Shown one piece after another: positions 16,535 through 24,114 of a stretch of 64,000 bases of DNA. The number at the start of each line of letters is the position of its first letter. Within the stretch, counting starts at the first letter, position 1. Both the position numbers and the translations under genes were made by a program. The notes beneath the pieces were generated by a model. That model was not told the origin of the DNA, did no database searches, and saw nothing but the letters and a program-made list of their open reading frames with translations. The DNA comes from Clostridiales bacterium (lineage in GTDB: Bacteria; Bacillota; Clostridia; Oscillospirales; Acutalibacteraceae): the NCBI GenBank assembly GCA_018364155.1, contig JAGZMM010000002.1:62001-126000 (forward strand), written 5' to 3'.

Positions 16535-16563
16535 TTGAATTTTTCCTGGAAACCACATATAAT
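16535..16563 (+). promoter_or_regulatory. Sigma-A promoter of murD transcript
   Basis: TTGAAT (16535-16540) and TATAAT (16558-16563) are 17 nt apart, leaving a leader of about 175 nt before murD. Confidence 0.75.
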
Positions 16564-16569
16564 AAAGTA

Positions 16570-16744
16570 TTAGTACCAAGCGGCAGCCCGCCACGGTGTC
16601 CGACGGTTTCTGGGAAACGAACCGGCTGGAATCAAAGGCAGGCCGGATGGGCTGCGCTTACATTTCATCCCCCTCTTCCCGCGCAGAGAGAGGGATGCTT
16701 GCTGCTTTGCAAGCCCGTGCGCGGAGAAACGGAGCAAAGAGCGT
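16570..16744 (+). other. Long structured 5' leader of murD
   Basis: The leader contains an outer inverted repeat GCAGCCC (16583-16589) / GGGCTGC (16649-16655) enclosing smaller hairpins such as GGTTTC/GAAAC, and a second hairpin further down. I compared it by eye with T-box, cobalamin, TPP, THF, c-di-GMP and fluoride riboswitch cores and found no match. It could be a regulatory element or simply a structured leader. Confidence 0.35.
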
Positions 16745-18136
16745 ATGCATCAGTCAGCCGAAACGTTTTTTCAAAGCCTTACGGGGAAAAAGGTGGCCGT
16801 GTGCGGCATCGGGGTAAGCAACCGTCCTCTCATCGAGCTGCTCTGCCGGTACGGGGCAAAGGTCACCGCCTGCGACAAGCGGGAGCCGGAGGCCCTAGGA
16901 GAGACGGCGGGCCATCTGCAAAAGCTGGGCGCCGTGCTCAAGACCGGTCCGGACTATCTGGAGAACCTGGACGCCGACATCATCTTCCGTACCCCCGGCA
17001 TGCCCTACACGCTGCCGCAGCTGGCCGAGTACCGGGCAAATGGGGTGACGGTCACCTCGGAGATGGAGGTCTTTTTCGACCTGTGTCCGGCGAAGCTCAT
17101 CGGGGTCACCGGCTCGGACGGAAAGACCACCACCACCACCCTGATCGCCGAGATGCTCAAGGCCCAGGGCCATACCGTCCATGTGGGCGGGAACATCGGC
17201 GCGCCGCTGCTGCCCAAGGTGATGGACATGAAGGAGGAGGACTACGCGGTGGTAGAGCTTTCCTCCTTTCAACTCATTTCCATGCGCCAGAGTCCCCAGG
17301 TGGCGGTGGTGACCAACGTAGCCCCCAACCACCTGGACATCCATAAGGATATGCAGGAGTATATCGACGCCAAGCGCAACCTGTTTTTGCATCAGACCGG
17401 CTTTTCCCGCACGGTACTTAATGTGGACAACGCCATTACCGCCTCCTTTGCCATGGAAACCAGAGGGGACACCCTTCTTTTTTCCCGCACAAGGCCGGTG
17501 CGTACCGGTGCGTATCTGGGAGAGGACGGCTTTCTCTATTTCTCCCGCAACGGGAAGGCCCAGCGCCTGTTTGAGCGGGCCGCCATCAAGCTGCCCGGCG
17601 ACCACAATGTGGAAAACTACCTGGCCGCTATCTGTGCCGTGTGGGGGGATGTGGACTTGACTGCCATGCGCACCACGGCGGAAACCTTCGGCGGGGTGGA
17701 GCACCGCATCGAGCTGGTGGTGGAAAAGGACGGGGTGCGCTGGTACAACGATTCCATCGCCTCCAGCCCTACCCGCACCATTGCGGGGCTCAAGGCCTTT
17801 CCCGAGAAGGTCATCCTCATCGCCGGCGGGTACGATAAGCACATCCCCTTTGACACTTTAGGCCCGGCGGTGGCCAAATACGTCAAGCGGCTGATTTTAA
17901 TGGGGGCCACGGCGGACAAAATCGAGCAAGCGGTACGCGCCTGCCCGGACTTTGACGAGAAGAAGACTCCCATCCTGCGGGTGCGGGATATGAAAGAGGC
18001 GGTGAGCGCGGCGAAGGCCCAGGCAAAGCCCGGTGACGTGGTGACCTTGTCCCCCGCCTGCGCCAGCTTCGACTTATACCCGAACTTTGCTGCCAGAGGC
18101 GATCATTTCAAAGAACTGGTCCGCACGCTGGTATAA
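16745..18136 (+). CDS. murD: UDP-N-acetylmuramoyl-L-alanine--D-glutamate ligase
   Basis: This 463-residue Mur ligase adds D-glutamate to UDP-MurNAc-L-Ala in the cytoplasm. The N-terminal Rossmann-like domain (KVAVCGIGVSN) is followed by the ATP site GVTGSDGKTTTT, the NVAPNHLDIHKDM block, and the C-terminal EHRIELV and YNDSIASSPTRT motifs typical of MurD. GGAG lies about 10 nt before the ATG. It stands outside any dcw cluster, next to two aminopeptidases, with its own promoter and a long leader. Confidence 0.95.
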   Translation: MHQSAETFFQSLTGKKVAVCGIGVSNRPLIELLCRYGAKVTACDKREPEALGETAGHLQKLGAVLKTGPDYLENLDADIIFRTPGMPYTLPQLAEYRANGVTVTSEMEVFFDLCPAKLIGVTGSDGKTTTTTLIAEMLKAQGHTVHVGGNIGAPLLPKVMDMKEEDYAVVELSSFQLISMRQSPQVAVVTNVAPNHLDIHKDMQEYIDAKRNLFLHQTGFSRTVLNVDNAITASFAMETRGDTLLFSRTRPVRTGAYLGEDGFLYFSRNGKAQRLFERAAIKLPGDHNVENYLAAICAVWGDVDLTAMRTTAETFGGVEHRIELVVEKDGVRWYNDSIASSPTRTIAGLKAFPEKVILIAGGYDKHIPFDTLGPAVAKYVKRLILMGATADKIEQAVRACPDFDEKKTPILRVRDMKEAVSAAKAQAKPGDVVTLSPACASFDLYPNFAARGDHFKELVRTLV

Positions 18137-18174
18137 AAGTGCCGGACATTATAAATAAGGAGAGGAACAAAACC

Positions 18175-19197
18175 ATGGATACAAGGCAGGTTCTCTTTTC
18201 CCTGTGCGCGGCCGTCGGCCCCGCCGGGGCGGAGGGAAAAGCGGCGGATTTGGCCGCAAAGGAGCTGGGAAAATATGCCCAGGTGCGCACCGATGCGCTG
18301 GGTAACGTGATTGGGGAGATTGTTCCAAACGGATATACCCGCCATGTGCTGCTCGACGCACACATCGACGAGATCGGCATGATCGTCACCCATCTGGAGG
18401 ACGGCTTTGTCCGGGTGGACAAAACCGGCGGGGTGGACCTGCGGACTTTACCCGACCGGGAGGTTACCATCTGGGGAAAAGAACCGGTGGCCGGAATCTT
18501 CTGCGCGGTGCCCCCGCATCTGAGCAAGGCCGAGGAGCGCAAAAAGGTTTTGGCCCTGGCGGACGCCTGGATTGACACGGGCCTTTCCGGGGAAGCCCTT
18601 AAAAAGCTGGTAAGGCCGGGCGACCGGGTGACGGTGCAAAGCGACCCTGAGCAGCTGGCCGGCGGCCGGGTGACCTCTAAGGCGCTGGACGACCGGGCCT
18701 GCGTCACCGCCATTCTCCGGGCGCTGTCCCTGCTGCCAAAGGACCATAAAACCCGCATCACTGTGCAGTTTTCCGTCCAGGAGGAGACCGGGCAGGCAGG
18801 GGCCCAGGTGGGGGCCTTCCAGTCTCAAGCAACCGAGGCCATCGCGTTAGACGTAAGCTTTGCCTATACGCCGGACTCGCCCAAGCACAAGTGCGGCCAG
18901 TTGTCAAAGGGCCCCATGATCGGCTACGCGCCGGTGCTTTCCTACCCAATTTTTACCCGCCTGTGCACCCTTGCCAAGGAAGCGGGCATTCCCTACCAGA
19001 CGGAAATCATGGGGGCGGACTCCGGCACCAACGCAGACTGCATTGCCGTAGCCAAGGAGGGCTGCCCCACCGGACTTATTTCCATCCCCCAGCGGTACAT
19101 GCATACGCCGGTTGAGGTGGTTGACCTGGAGGATTTGGAAAACACCGCCCGGCTTTTGGCCCTTTATCTGACAAAGGAGGAACAAGAGAATGCTTGA
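18175..19197 (+). CDS. M42 family metallopeptidase (first of a pair)
   Basis: This 340-residue protein has the M42 dinuclear metal ligands: His and Asp in LLDAHIDEIGM, Asp in ALDDRAC, the Glu pair in VQEETGQ, Asp in ALDVSFA, and the final His in YMHTPVEVV. The family comprises cytoplasmic aminopeptidases and glutamyl aminopeptidases that form tetrahedral particles. GAGAGG lies 9 nt before the chosen ATG; the upstream ATG has no site. It is followed by a second M42 gene overlapping by 8 nt, which suggests balanced synthesis of two subunits. Confidence 0.88.
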   Translation: MDTRQVLFSLCAAVGPAGAEGKAADLAAKELGKYAQVRTDALGNVIGEIVPNGYTRHVLLDAHIDEIGMIVTHLEDGFVRVDKTGGVDLRTLPDREVTIWGKEPVAGIFCAVPPHLSKAEERKKVLALADAWIDTGLSGEALKKLVRPGDRVTVQSDPEQLAGGRVTSKALDDRACVTAILRALSLLPKDHKTRITVQFSVQEETGQAGAQVGAFQSQATEAIALDVSFAYTPDSPKHKCGQLSKGPMIGYAPVLSYPIFTRLCTLAKEAGIPYQTEIMGADSGTNADCIAVAKEGCPTGLISIPQRYMHTPVEVVDLEDLENTARLLALYLTKEEQENA

Positions 19198-20209
19198 CAC
19201 CCTTAAAGCCCTCTGTGAACTGCCCGGTGTTTCTGGCCGGGAGGAAGCGGTGCGCGATTTCCTTCTCTCTAGGCTTGACGGGGTGGCCCGCTGCCGGGTG
19301 GACGGCCTTGGAAACCTGATTGCAGAAAAACAGGGCAGATGCCGGGCCAAGAAAAAGGTCATGGTGTCCGCTCATATGGACGAGGTGGGCTTTCTCATTA
19401 CGCACATCGAAGAAAACGGACTTTTGCGGTTTTCGACGGTAGGCGGCATCGACCCGCGGGTTTTATTCGGCCGCCGGGTGCTCATCGGAGAACAAAGGGT
19501 TCCCGGCGTGGTGGCCGGCGCCCCGGTCCATCTCTTAGACAGCGAGGAACGTGTAAAAGCGCCCGACTTGGACAAGCTCTTTTTCGACATCGGCGCCGAT
19601 ACCCGGGAAGAGGCCCAGCGCCTGGTCACGATCCCGGACTTTGCCGTGTGGGACACGGCGTTTTCCCGGTTTGGGGAAGGGTGCATCAAGGCAAAAGCCT
19701 TGGACGACCGGGCGGGCTGCGCGGTGCTTTTGGCGCTGCTCAAGGAGGACCTTCCCTATGACCTGACCGCCGTGTTCACCGTGCAGGAGGAAGTGGGCCT
19801 GCGGGGCGCAGGCGCGGCCGCCTATGGGGTTGCGCCGGATGCGGCCATCGTGGTGGAAGCCACCACAGCGGCGGACATTGCCGGAGTGCAACCCAAAGAT
19901 CAGGTCTGCCAGCTCAAAAAAGGCGTGGCCGTTTCCTTTATGGACGGGCACACCATTTACGATAAACAGATGTACGACCTGGCGTTTGCCCTCGCCAAGG
20001 CCCACAACATTCCTTGCCAGCCCAAGGCCGCGGTCACCGGCGGCAACGACGCGGGCGCCATCCACAAAAGCCGTGCCGGCGTGCCTACCGCCGCTCTGTC
20101 GGTGCCCTGCCGGTACCTGCACGCGCCCGCCGGCGTCATCGCCCAAAGCGACCTGGAAAGTACGCTGTCCCTGCTGCGGGCCTTGGCGATGGAACTGGCA
20201 AAGGGATGA
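19190..20209 (+). CDS. M42 family metallopeptidase (second of a pair)
   Basis: This 339-residue paralogue of the preceding gene has VSAHMDEVGF, ALDDRAGC, VQEEVGL and YLHAPAGV, but the Asp seen in its partner (ALDVSFA) is a Glu here (VVEATTAAD). AGGAGG inside the upstream gene lies 8 nt before its ATG, and the two frames overlap by 8 nt, so translation is coupled. Hetero-oligomeric M42 particles are known in archaea. The Glu/Asp difference may tune metal or substrate preference; this is inference. Confidence 0.88.
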   Translation: MLDTLKALCELPGVSGREEAVRDFLLSRLDGVARCRVDGLGNLIAEKQGRCRAKKKVMVSAHMDEVGFLITHIEENGLLRFSTVGGIDPRVLFGRRVLIGEQRVPGVVAGAPVHLLDSEERVKAPDLDKLFFDIGADTREEAQRLVTIPDFAVWDTAFSRFGEGCIKAKALDDRAGCAVLLALLKEDLPYDLTAVFTVQEEVGLRGAGAAAYGVAPDAAIVVEATTAADIAGVQPKDQVCQLKKGVAVSFMDGHTIYDKQMYDLAFALAKAHNIPCQPKAAVTGGNDAGAIHKSRAGVPTAALSVPCRYLHAPAGVIAQSDLESTLSLLRALAMELAKG

Positions 20210-21009
20210 TCCGTCATATCGAGGATGCTGAGAGCTTAGAGACCCTGGCTTTTTTGCAGGAGGACCCGCTTTTCCCCCGCCTGGCGGTCAACGCCGCCGC
20301 TTACGGGCTTTCATCCCCGTTTTTCGATCTGTGGGTGCAGCACACGGAGAAAGAACCCGTCGCGGTAATGGGGCGGCTGGACGGACAAATGACGCTGGTG
20401 GCCAGAGATGGGTTCGACGCCGGGGAACTGGCCCTCTTTTTGCAGGCGGCGGGGTTTGAAACCCTGCTGTGCAAGTGTGCAGCGGCGCGGCGACTGCCCT
20501 TTTTCAAAGCGCAGACCGCCGTCCTGCTCCGTCGGAAAAAGCAGGTTTTTTCCGACGAAACCGGGCTTGTCCTAGACTGGTCCCCGTCCCCACGCACGCT
20601 GTACGCTTTACTTAAAACCTGTGTGGGCGCGAGCATCCGCCTGCCTCCCTTTGACAGCTGGTATGTGGACGTGTCCCACAAGCTGCGCCGGGGCCTTATC
20701 CGGGCGGTGATTGCCTGTGAAGGGGAAAAACCGGTGGGCTGCGCTATGACCGCAGGAGAAGGCAAGGGGCAGGCGCTTCTTTCTGCGGTGGCGGTGGCGC
20801 CGGAGCATCGGGGTCATGGATCTGGACGAGCTTTGGTAGACGCCATGAGCGAAACCCTGCAAAAAGCGGGCAAGCAGGTATTCCTGCTGCGCGATGCAAA
20901 CGAGAACGAAGCCTTTTACCGGTCGCTGGGGTTTGACCCCTTGGAAGAATATGCCTTTCTGCGGCCGGCCGGGAAGGGAGAAGCCAATGGACAGCAAACA
21001 GCTTTTTAG
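20206..21009 (+). CDS. GNAT family N-acetyltransferase
   Basis: The ATG overlaps the stop of the M42 gene (ATGA), giving a 267-residue protein. The C-terminal half is a GNAT fold with the acetyl-CoA loop AVAPEHRGHGSGRALVDAM (Q/R-x-x-G-x-G/A) and NENEAFYRSLGF. The N-terminal 120 residues are less conserved and probably form a second degenerate GNAT-like domain. The substrate is unknown. It shares a transcript with murD-side peptidases and the following methyltransferase, which it overlaps by 23 nt. Confidence 0.8.
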   Translation: MIRHIEDAESLETLAFLQEDPLFPRLAVNAAAYGLSSPFFDLWVQHTEKEPVAVMGRLDGQMTLVARDGFDAGELALFLQAAGFETLLCKCAAARRLPFFKAQTAVLLRRKKQVFSDETGLVLDWSPSPRTLYALLKTCVGASIRLPPFDSWYVDVSHKLRRGLIRAVIACEGEKPVGCAMTAGEGKGQALLSAVAVAPEHRGHGSGRALVDAMSETLQKAGKQVFLLRDANENEAFYRSLGFDPLEEYAFLRPAGKGEANGQQTAF

Positions 21010-21748
21010 CGGAAGGGCGGACCAATATGCCAGATGGAGGCCGTCCTATCCCGGGCCTCTGGTGGACGCTCTTCTGCGCCTGGTGTATGCGAAAGAAGGC
21101 CCAGTGATTGCCGACATCGGCGCGGGAACCGGCATTTTCAGCGCGCTTCTTTTGTCCAGAGGGGCTACCGTGTACGCCGTGGAGCCAAACCCTGACATGC
21201 GGGAAACGGCCAAGCGGGAGCTACAGGGATTCGAGCGGTTTTACCCGGTAGCCGGTTCGGCGGAACATACGGGACTGAAAGACCACAGCATGGACGGCGT
21301 TTCGGTTGCCCAAGCCTTTCATTGGTTTGACCCGGTAAAGTTTCGGGAAGAATGCCGGCGGATTTTAAAGCCTGGCGGCCGGGTGGCACTTGTTTGGAAT
21401 TTTTTGGATGACCATGCGCCGGTAGTGCAGGAAAATAACCGACTGTGCAGGGAGATTTGCCAAAAGAACGTGGAAACCCTGGCCGGAAGCGACATGCTAC
21501 AGGAAATGTGCCTGTGCTTTTTTCAGGACGGCCGGTATACCTTTATCCGCCATCCCAACGACTTTTGCTGTGATCGGGAAGGGTTTCTCGGCCTGAGCCT
21601 ATCCTCTTCCTATGCGCCAAAGCCGGGCGAGGAGAACTACGACCGATTTGTACAAGAGCTGGGCCGCCTGTTCGACCGGTATGAAACCGGCGGGGCGCTC
21701 CATTTGCCAAACTTTGTCCACGGTTACATAGGCCGGGTGGAGGCGTAA
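20987..21748 (+). CDS. Class I SAM-dependent methyltransferase
   Basis: This 253-residue protein has motif I as ADIGAGTGIFSALLL, motif II YAVEPNPDM, and SMDGVSVAQAFHWFDPVKF, the pattern of the Methyltransf_11/25 families related to UbiE and trans-aconitate methyltransferases. The substrate is not predictable. GGGAG lies a few nt before the ATG, inside the 3' end of the GNAT gene. It is the last gene of the M42-M42-GNAT-methyltransferase run; no clear terminator follows. Confidence 0.82.
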   Translation: MDSKQLFSGRADQYARWRPSYPGPLVDALLRLVYAKEGPVIADIGAGTGIFSALLLSRGATVYAVEPNPDMRETAKRELQGFERFYPVAGSAEHTGLKDHSMDGVSVAQAFHWFDPVKFREECRRILKPGGRVALVWNFLDDHAPVVQENNRLCREICQKNVETLAGSDMLQEMCLCFFQDGRYTFIRHPNDFCCDREGFLGLSLSSSYAPKPGEENYDRFVQELGRLFDRYETGGALHLPNFVHGYIGRVEA

Positions 21749-21904
21749 GCATCCGGGCTGCCTTTTATGCCTTTGGTATCGACAAAATTCGACCGTTCTT
21801 CCCCGTAAGGGCCAAACCTGAGCCCGCCATACAAAATTTAAGAAAAACCCGCCTCGCTCCTCTTCCCAGGGAAAAAAGGAGTAGCGGGACACATGGAGGA
21901 ACCT

Positions 21905-23173
21905 ATGCTGCAAAAACCGTATTTTCACATCGCCCCTCAGGTGTTGGAGGCGTCCGAACGGGCGCTTCGCGCCTGCGCTCCTGCATTTGACCGGATTGAC
22001 CGGCAGACCGAGCACAACCAGCAGAAGGTGCTGTGCGCCTTTATTGAAAACCGGGTCAGTGAATCCCACTTTGTCCCTTCTACCGGCTACGGCTACGGAG
22101 ACCGGGGCCGGGAGGTGCTCGACCGGGTGTTCGCCGACGCTATGGACGCCGAGGACGCCCTGGTGCGCCATTCCTTTCTGTCTGGCACCCATACCCTGTC
22201 GGTGGCCCTCTTCGGCGTGCTGCGTCCGGGAGATAAAATGCTTTCCGTCACTGGCATCCCCTATGACACCATCCATTCGGTCATCGGCCTGCGGGGCAGC
22301 GGTCAGGGCTCTTTGAAGGACTTTGGCATCGCCTTTGATTCGGTGGCCCTCAAAGAGGATGGGGAGCCGGATTACGACAAGATCGAGCAGGCACTGGACG
22401 ACACGGTAAAGATGGTGTATGTTCAGCGCTCCCGGGGCTATACCCTTCGAAAGAGCCTGTCGGCCAAAACCATCGGGGAAATCGCCCGTTTCGTCAAGAA
22501 AAAGAAGCCGGGCGTGGTGGTGATGGTGGACAATTGCTACGGCGAGTTTGTGGACGAGGCGGAACCCACCGCCTACGGCGCCGATCTGATGGCAGGTTCC
22601 CTCATCAAAAATCCGGGCGGCGGCGTAGCCCCTACCGGCGGCTATATTGCCGGCCGGTCGGATCTGATCGAGCTGTGTGCCTGCCGGCACACCACCGCCG
22701 GGGTGGGCCGGGAAATCGGCGCCACGCTCGGGCACACCAGGGAGCTGTTTATGGGCCTGTTTCACGCCCCTCACGTTACCGGAGAAGCGCTGAAAACCGC
22801 TGTGTTCGCCGCTGGGCTTATGAAGGAGCTGGGCTTCGCAGTCACCCCCGAGCCTTTGGAAGAACGGCACGATATCATTCAGGCCATTAAGCTCGAGACC
22901 CCGGAAAACCTCATTGCCTTCTGCCAGGGCATGCAGGCGGGGGCGCCTGTGGACGCCTTTGTCACCCCCGAGCCTTGGGACATGCCCGGCTACGACAGCC
23001 AGGTCATCATGGCGGCAGGCGCCTTTACCATGGGCGCGTCCATTGAACTGTCCGCCGACGCGCCGCTCAGAGAACCCTATGCCGTCTGGATGCAGGGAGG
23101 GCTTAATTTCCATTCGGGCAAGGCCGGGGTGCAGCTGGCGGCCACGCATTTATCACAATTGTTAAAAAAGTAA
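21905..23173 (+). CDS. Methionine gamma-lyase family PLP enzyme (aluminum resistance protein family)
   Basis: This 422-residue protein belongs to the PF06838-type family often labelled aluminum resistance protein. It is a fold-type I PLP enzyme: the PLP-stacking SFLSGTHTLSVAL region, MVDNCYGEF with the Asp that binds the pyridine nitrogen, and the Schiff-base lysine in GSLIKNPGGG. It probably cleaves a sulphur amino acid or related C-S substrate; real function is not established. GGAGG lies 5 nt before the ATG at 21905, so the four-codon longer start is rejected. Confidence 0.85.
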   Translation: MLQKPYFHIAPQVLEASERALRACAPAFDRIDRQTEHNQQKVLCAFIENRVSESHFVPSTGYGYGDRGREVLDRVFADAMDAEDALVRHSFLSGTHTLSVALFGVLRPGDKMLSVTGIPYDTIHSVIGLRGSGQGSLKDFGIAFDSVALKEDGEPDYDKIEQALDDTVKMVYVQRSRGYTLRKSLSAKTIGEIARFVKKKKPGVVVMVDNCYGEFVDEAEPTAYGADLMAGSLIKNPGGGVAPTGGYIAGRSDLIELCACRHTTAGVGREIGATLGHTRELFMGLFHAPHVTGEALKTAVFAAGLMKELGFAVTPEPLEERHDIIQAIKLETPENLIAFCQGMQAGAPVDAFVTPEPWDMPGYDSQVIMAAGAFTMGASIELSADAPLREPYAVWMQGGLNFHSGKAGVQLAATHLSQLLKK

Positions 23174-23216
23174 AAAATCTTCCCCTTTTTTCTACATGCA
23201 CCTTGAAAATTTCACC

Positions 23217-23245
23217 TTGACCAGCGCGGATTGGACTGTTATAAT
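23217..23245 (+). promoter_or_regulatory. Sigma-A promoter of hexapeptide acyltransferase gene
   Basis: TTGACC (23217-23222) and TATAAT (23240-23245) are 17 nt apart; the leader to the ATG is about 180 nt. Confidence 0.75.
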
Positions 23246-23251
23246 CTACAC

Positions 23252-23430
23252 TGTAAATGTACGAACAACCGTATGGACAAATTGCTATTTCTTTGTCCAT
23301 CTTGTAAGGCTAGACAGAACAACTAAATGGAAAATGAGCGAATATTCCATATAAATGTAATGCAAGTCTAGGATTTGCCGTCCAGATCGGATGGGCGGCG
23401 TCCCAGTTGTAAGGAAGAAGGAAAAATTTC
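23252..23430 (+). repeat. Leader with inverted repeats
   Basis: Three hairpins can be drawn: a perfect 9-bp stem ATGGACAAA (23273-23281) / TTTGTCCAT (23292-23300), ATGGAA/TTCCAT around 23326-23352, and GCCGTCC/GGGCGGC around 23378-23400. No known riboswitch core is recognised. Confidence 0.4.
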
Positions 23431-23985
23431 ATGAGCTGGATTCAAAAGCAAAAGGCCGCCGTTGTGGCCAAGCTGCGCGGGGAGACGCCGCTTGCGGTGC
23501 TTGTCCAGCGGGGCTTGACGGTAGGAAAGAATTTTCAGCCCCAAAAGGGCTGCATTCTCGACCCGTCCCACTGCTGGCTGATTACCATCGGCGACGACGT
23601 GACGCTGGCGCCCCGGGTGCACATTCTGGCCCATGACGCCAGTACGAAGATGTTTCTGGGGTATACGAAGATCGGCTTGGTCACCATTGGAAACCAGGTG
23701 TTTATCGGGGCCAACAGTACGATTCTTCCCAATTGCAGGATTGGGGACCGGGTGATCGTGGGAGCCAACAGCGTGGTGACCAAGGACCTGCCTTCCGGCG
23801 GCGTTTACGCCGGAAACCCGGCCAAGCTGGTTTGTTCTCTGGACGATTATCTGGAGAAGATGAAGAGGGCCATGCAGCCGGACAATACCTTTGGTGCGGA
23901 GTATACCATCTCCAAAGGGGTCACGCGGGAGCAAAAGGAAAACATGAAGCAGATCCTTAAGAAGGGGATGGGCTTTGTCGAATAG
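23431..23985 (+). CDS. Left-handed beta-helix acyltransferase
   Basis: This 184-residue protein shows hexapeptide repeats (ITIGDDVTLAPRVHIL, VTIGNQVFIGANSTI, CRIGDRVIVGANSVV) and the GVYAGNPAKLV ending typical of acetyltransferases of the LbH/CysE-Maa group. The catalytic histidine is probably that in ILAHDAS. Such enzymes O- or N-acetylate sugars, often in surface polysaccharide synthesis. The C-terminal 45 residues are charged and probably helical. It is monocistronic, with a sigma-A promoter and a long terminator. Confidence 0.82.
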   Translation: MSWIQKQKAAVVAKLRGETPLAVLVQRGLTVGKNFQPQKGCILDPSHCWLITIGDDVTLAPRVHILAHDASTKMFLGYTKIGLVTIGNQVFIGANSTILPNCRIGDRVIVGANSVVTKDLPSGGVYAGNPAKLVCSLDDYLEKMKRAMQPDNTFGAEYTISKGVTREQKENMKQILKKGMGFVE

Positions 23986-24022
23986 CCAAACCGTTTGGAT
24001 CGGGTGAAAAAAGGGTTGCATT

Positions 24023-24068
24023 GAAAAAGGCGCCGGATCTGCGGAGGAGCGGATTCGGCGCCTTTTTC
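24023..24068 (+). terminator. Long terminator hairpin before araB
   Basis: A stem of about 19 bp (GAAAAAGGCGCC plus inner CCGGATC; 24023-24041 with 24050-24068) ends in T5. It closes the acyltransferase transcript. It lies 46 nt before araB and no promoter is visible between, so it could also act as an attenuator for the ara genes. Confidence 0.85.
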
Positions 24069-24114
24069 AAATCTCCTTTAAAATAGAACCATGTATGTGA
24101 GAGGAAGAGACGAT

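Noticed and set aside
16570..16744. T-box or known riboswitch upstream of murD
   Set aside because: No AGGGTGGnACCGCG T-box core or any riboswitch consensus I can recall is present, so only an unassigned leader is reported.
21599..23149. 516-codon minus-strand frame opposite the methionine gamma-lyase-like gene
   Set aside because: Shadow frame of a recognised PLP enzyme; composition rich in His, Gly and Arg, and no family motif.
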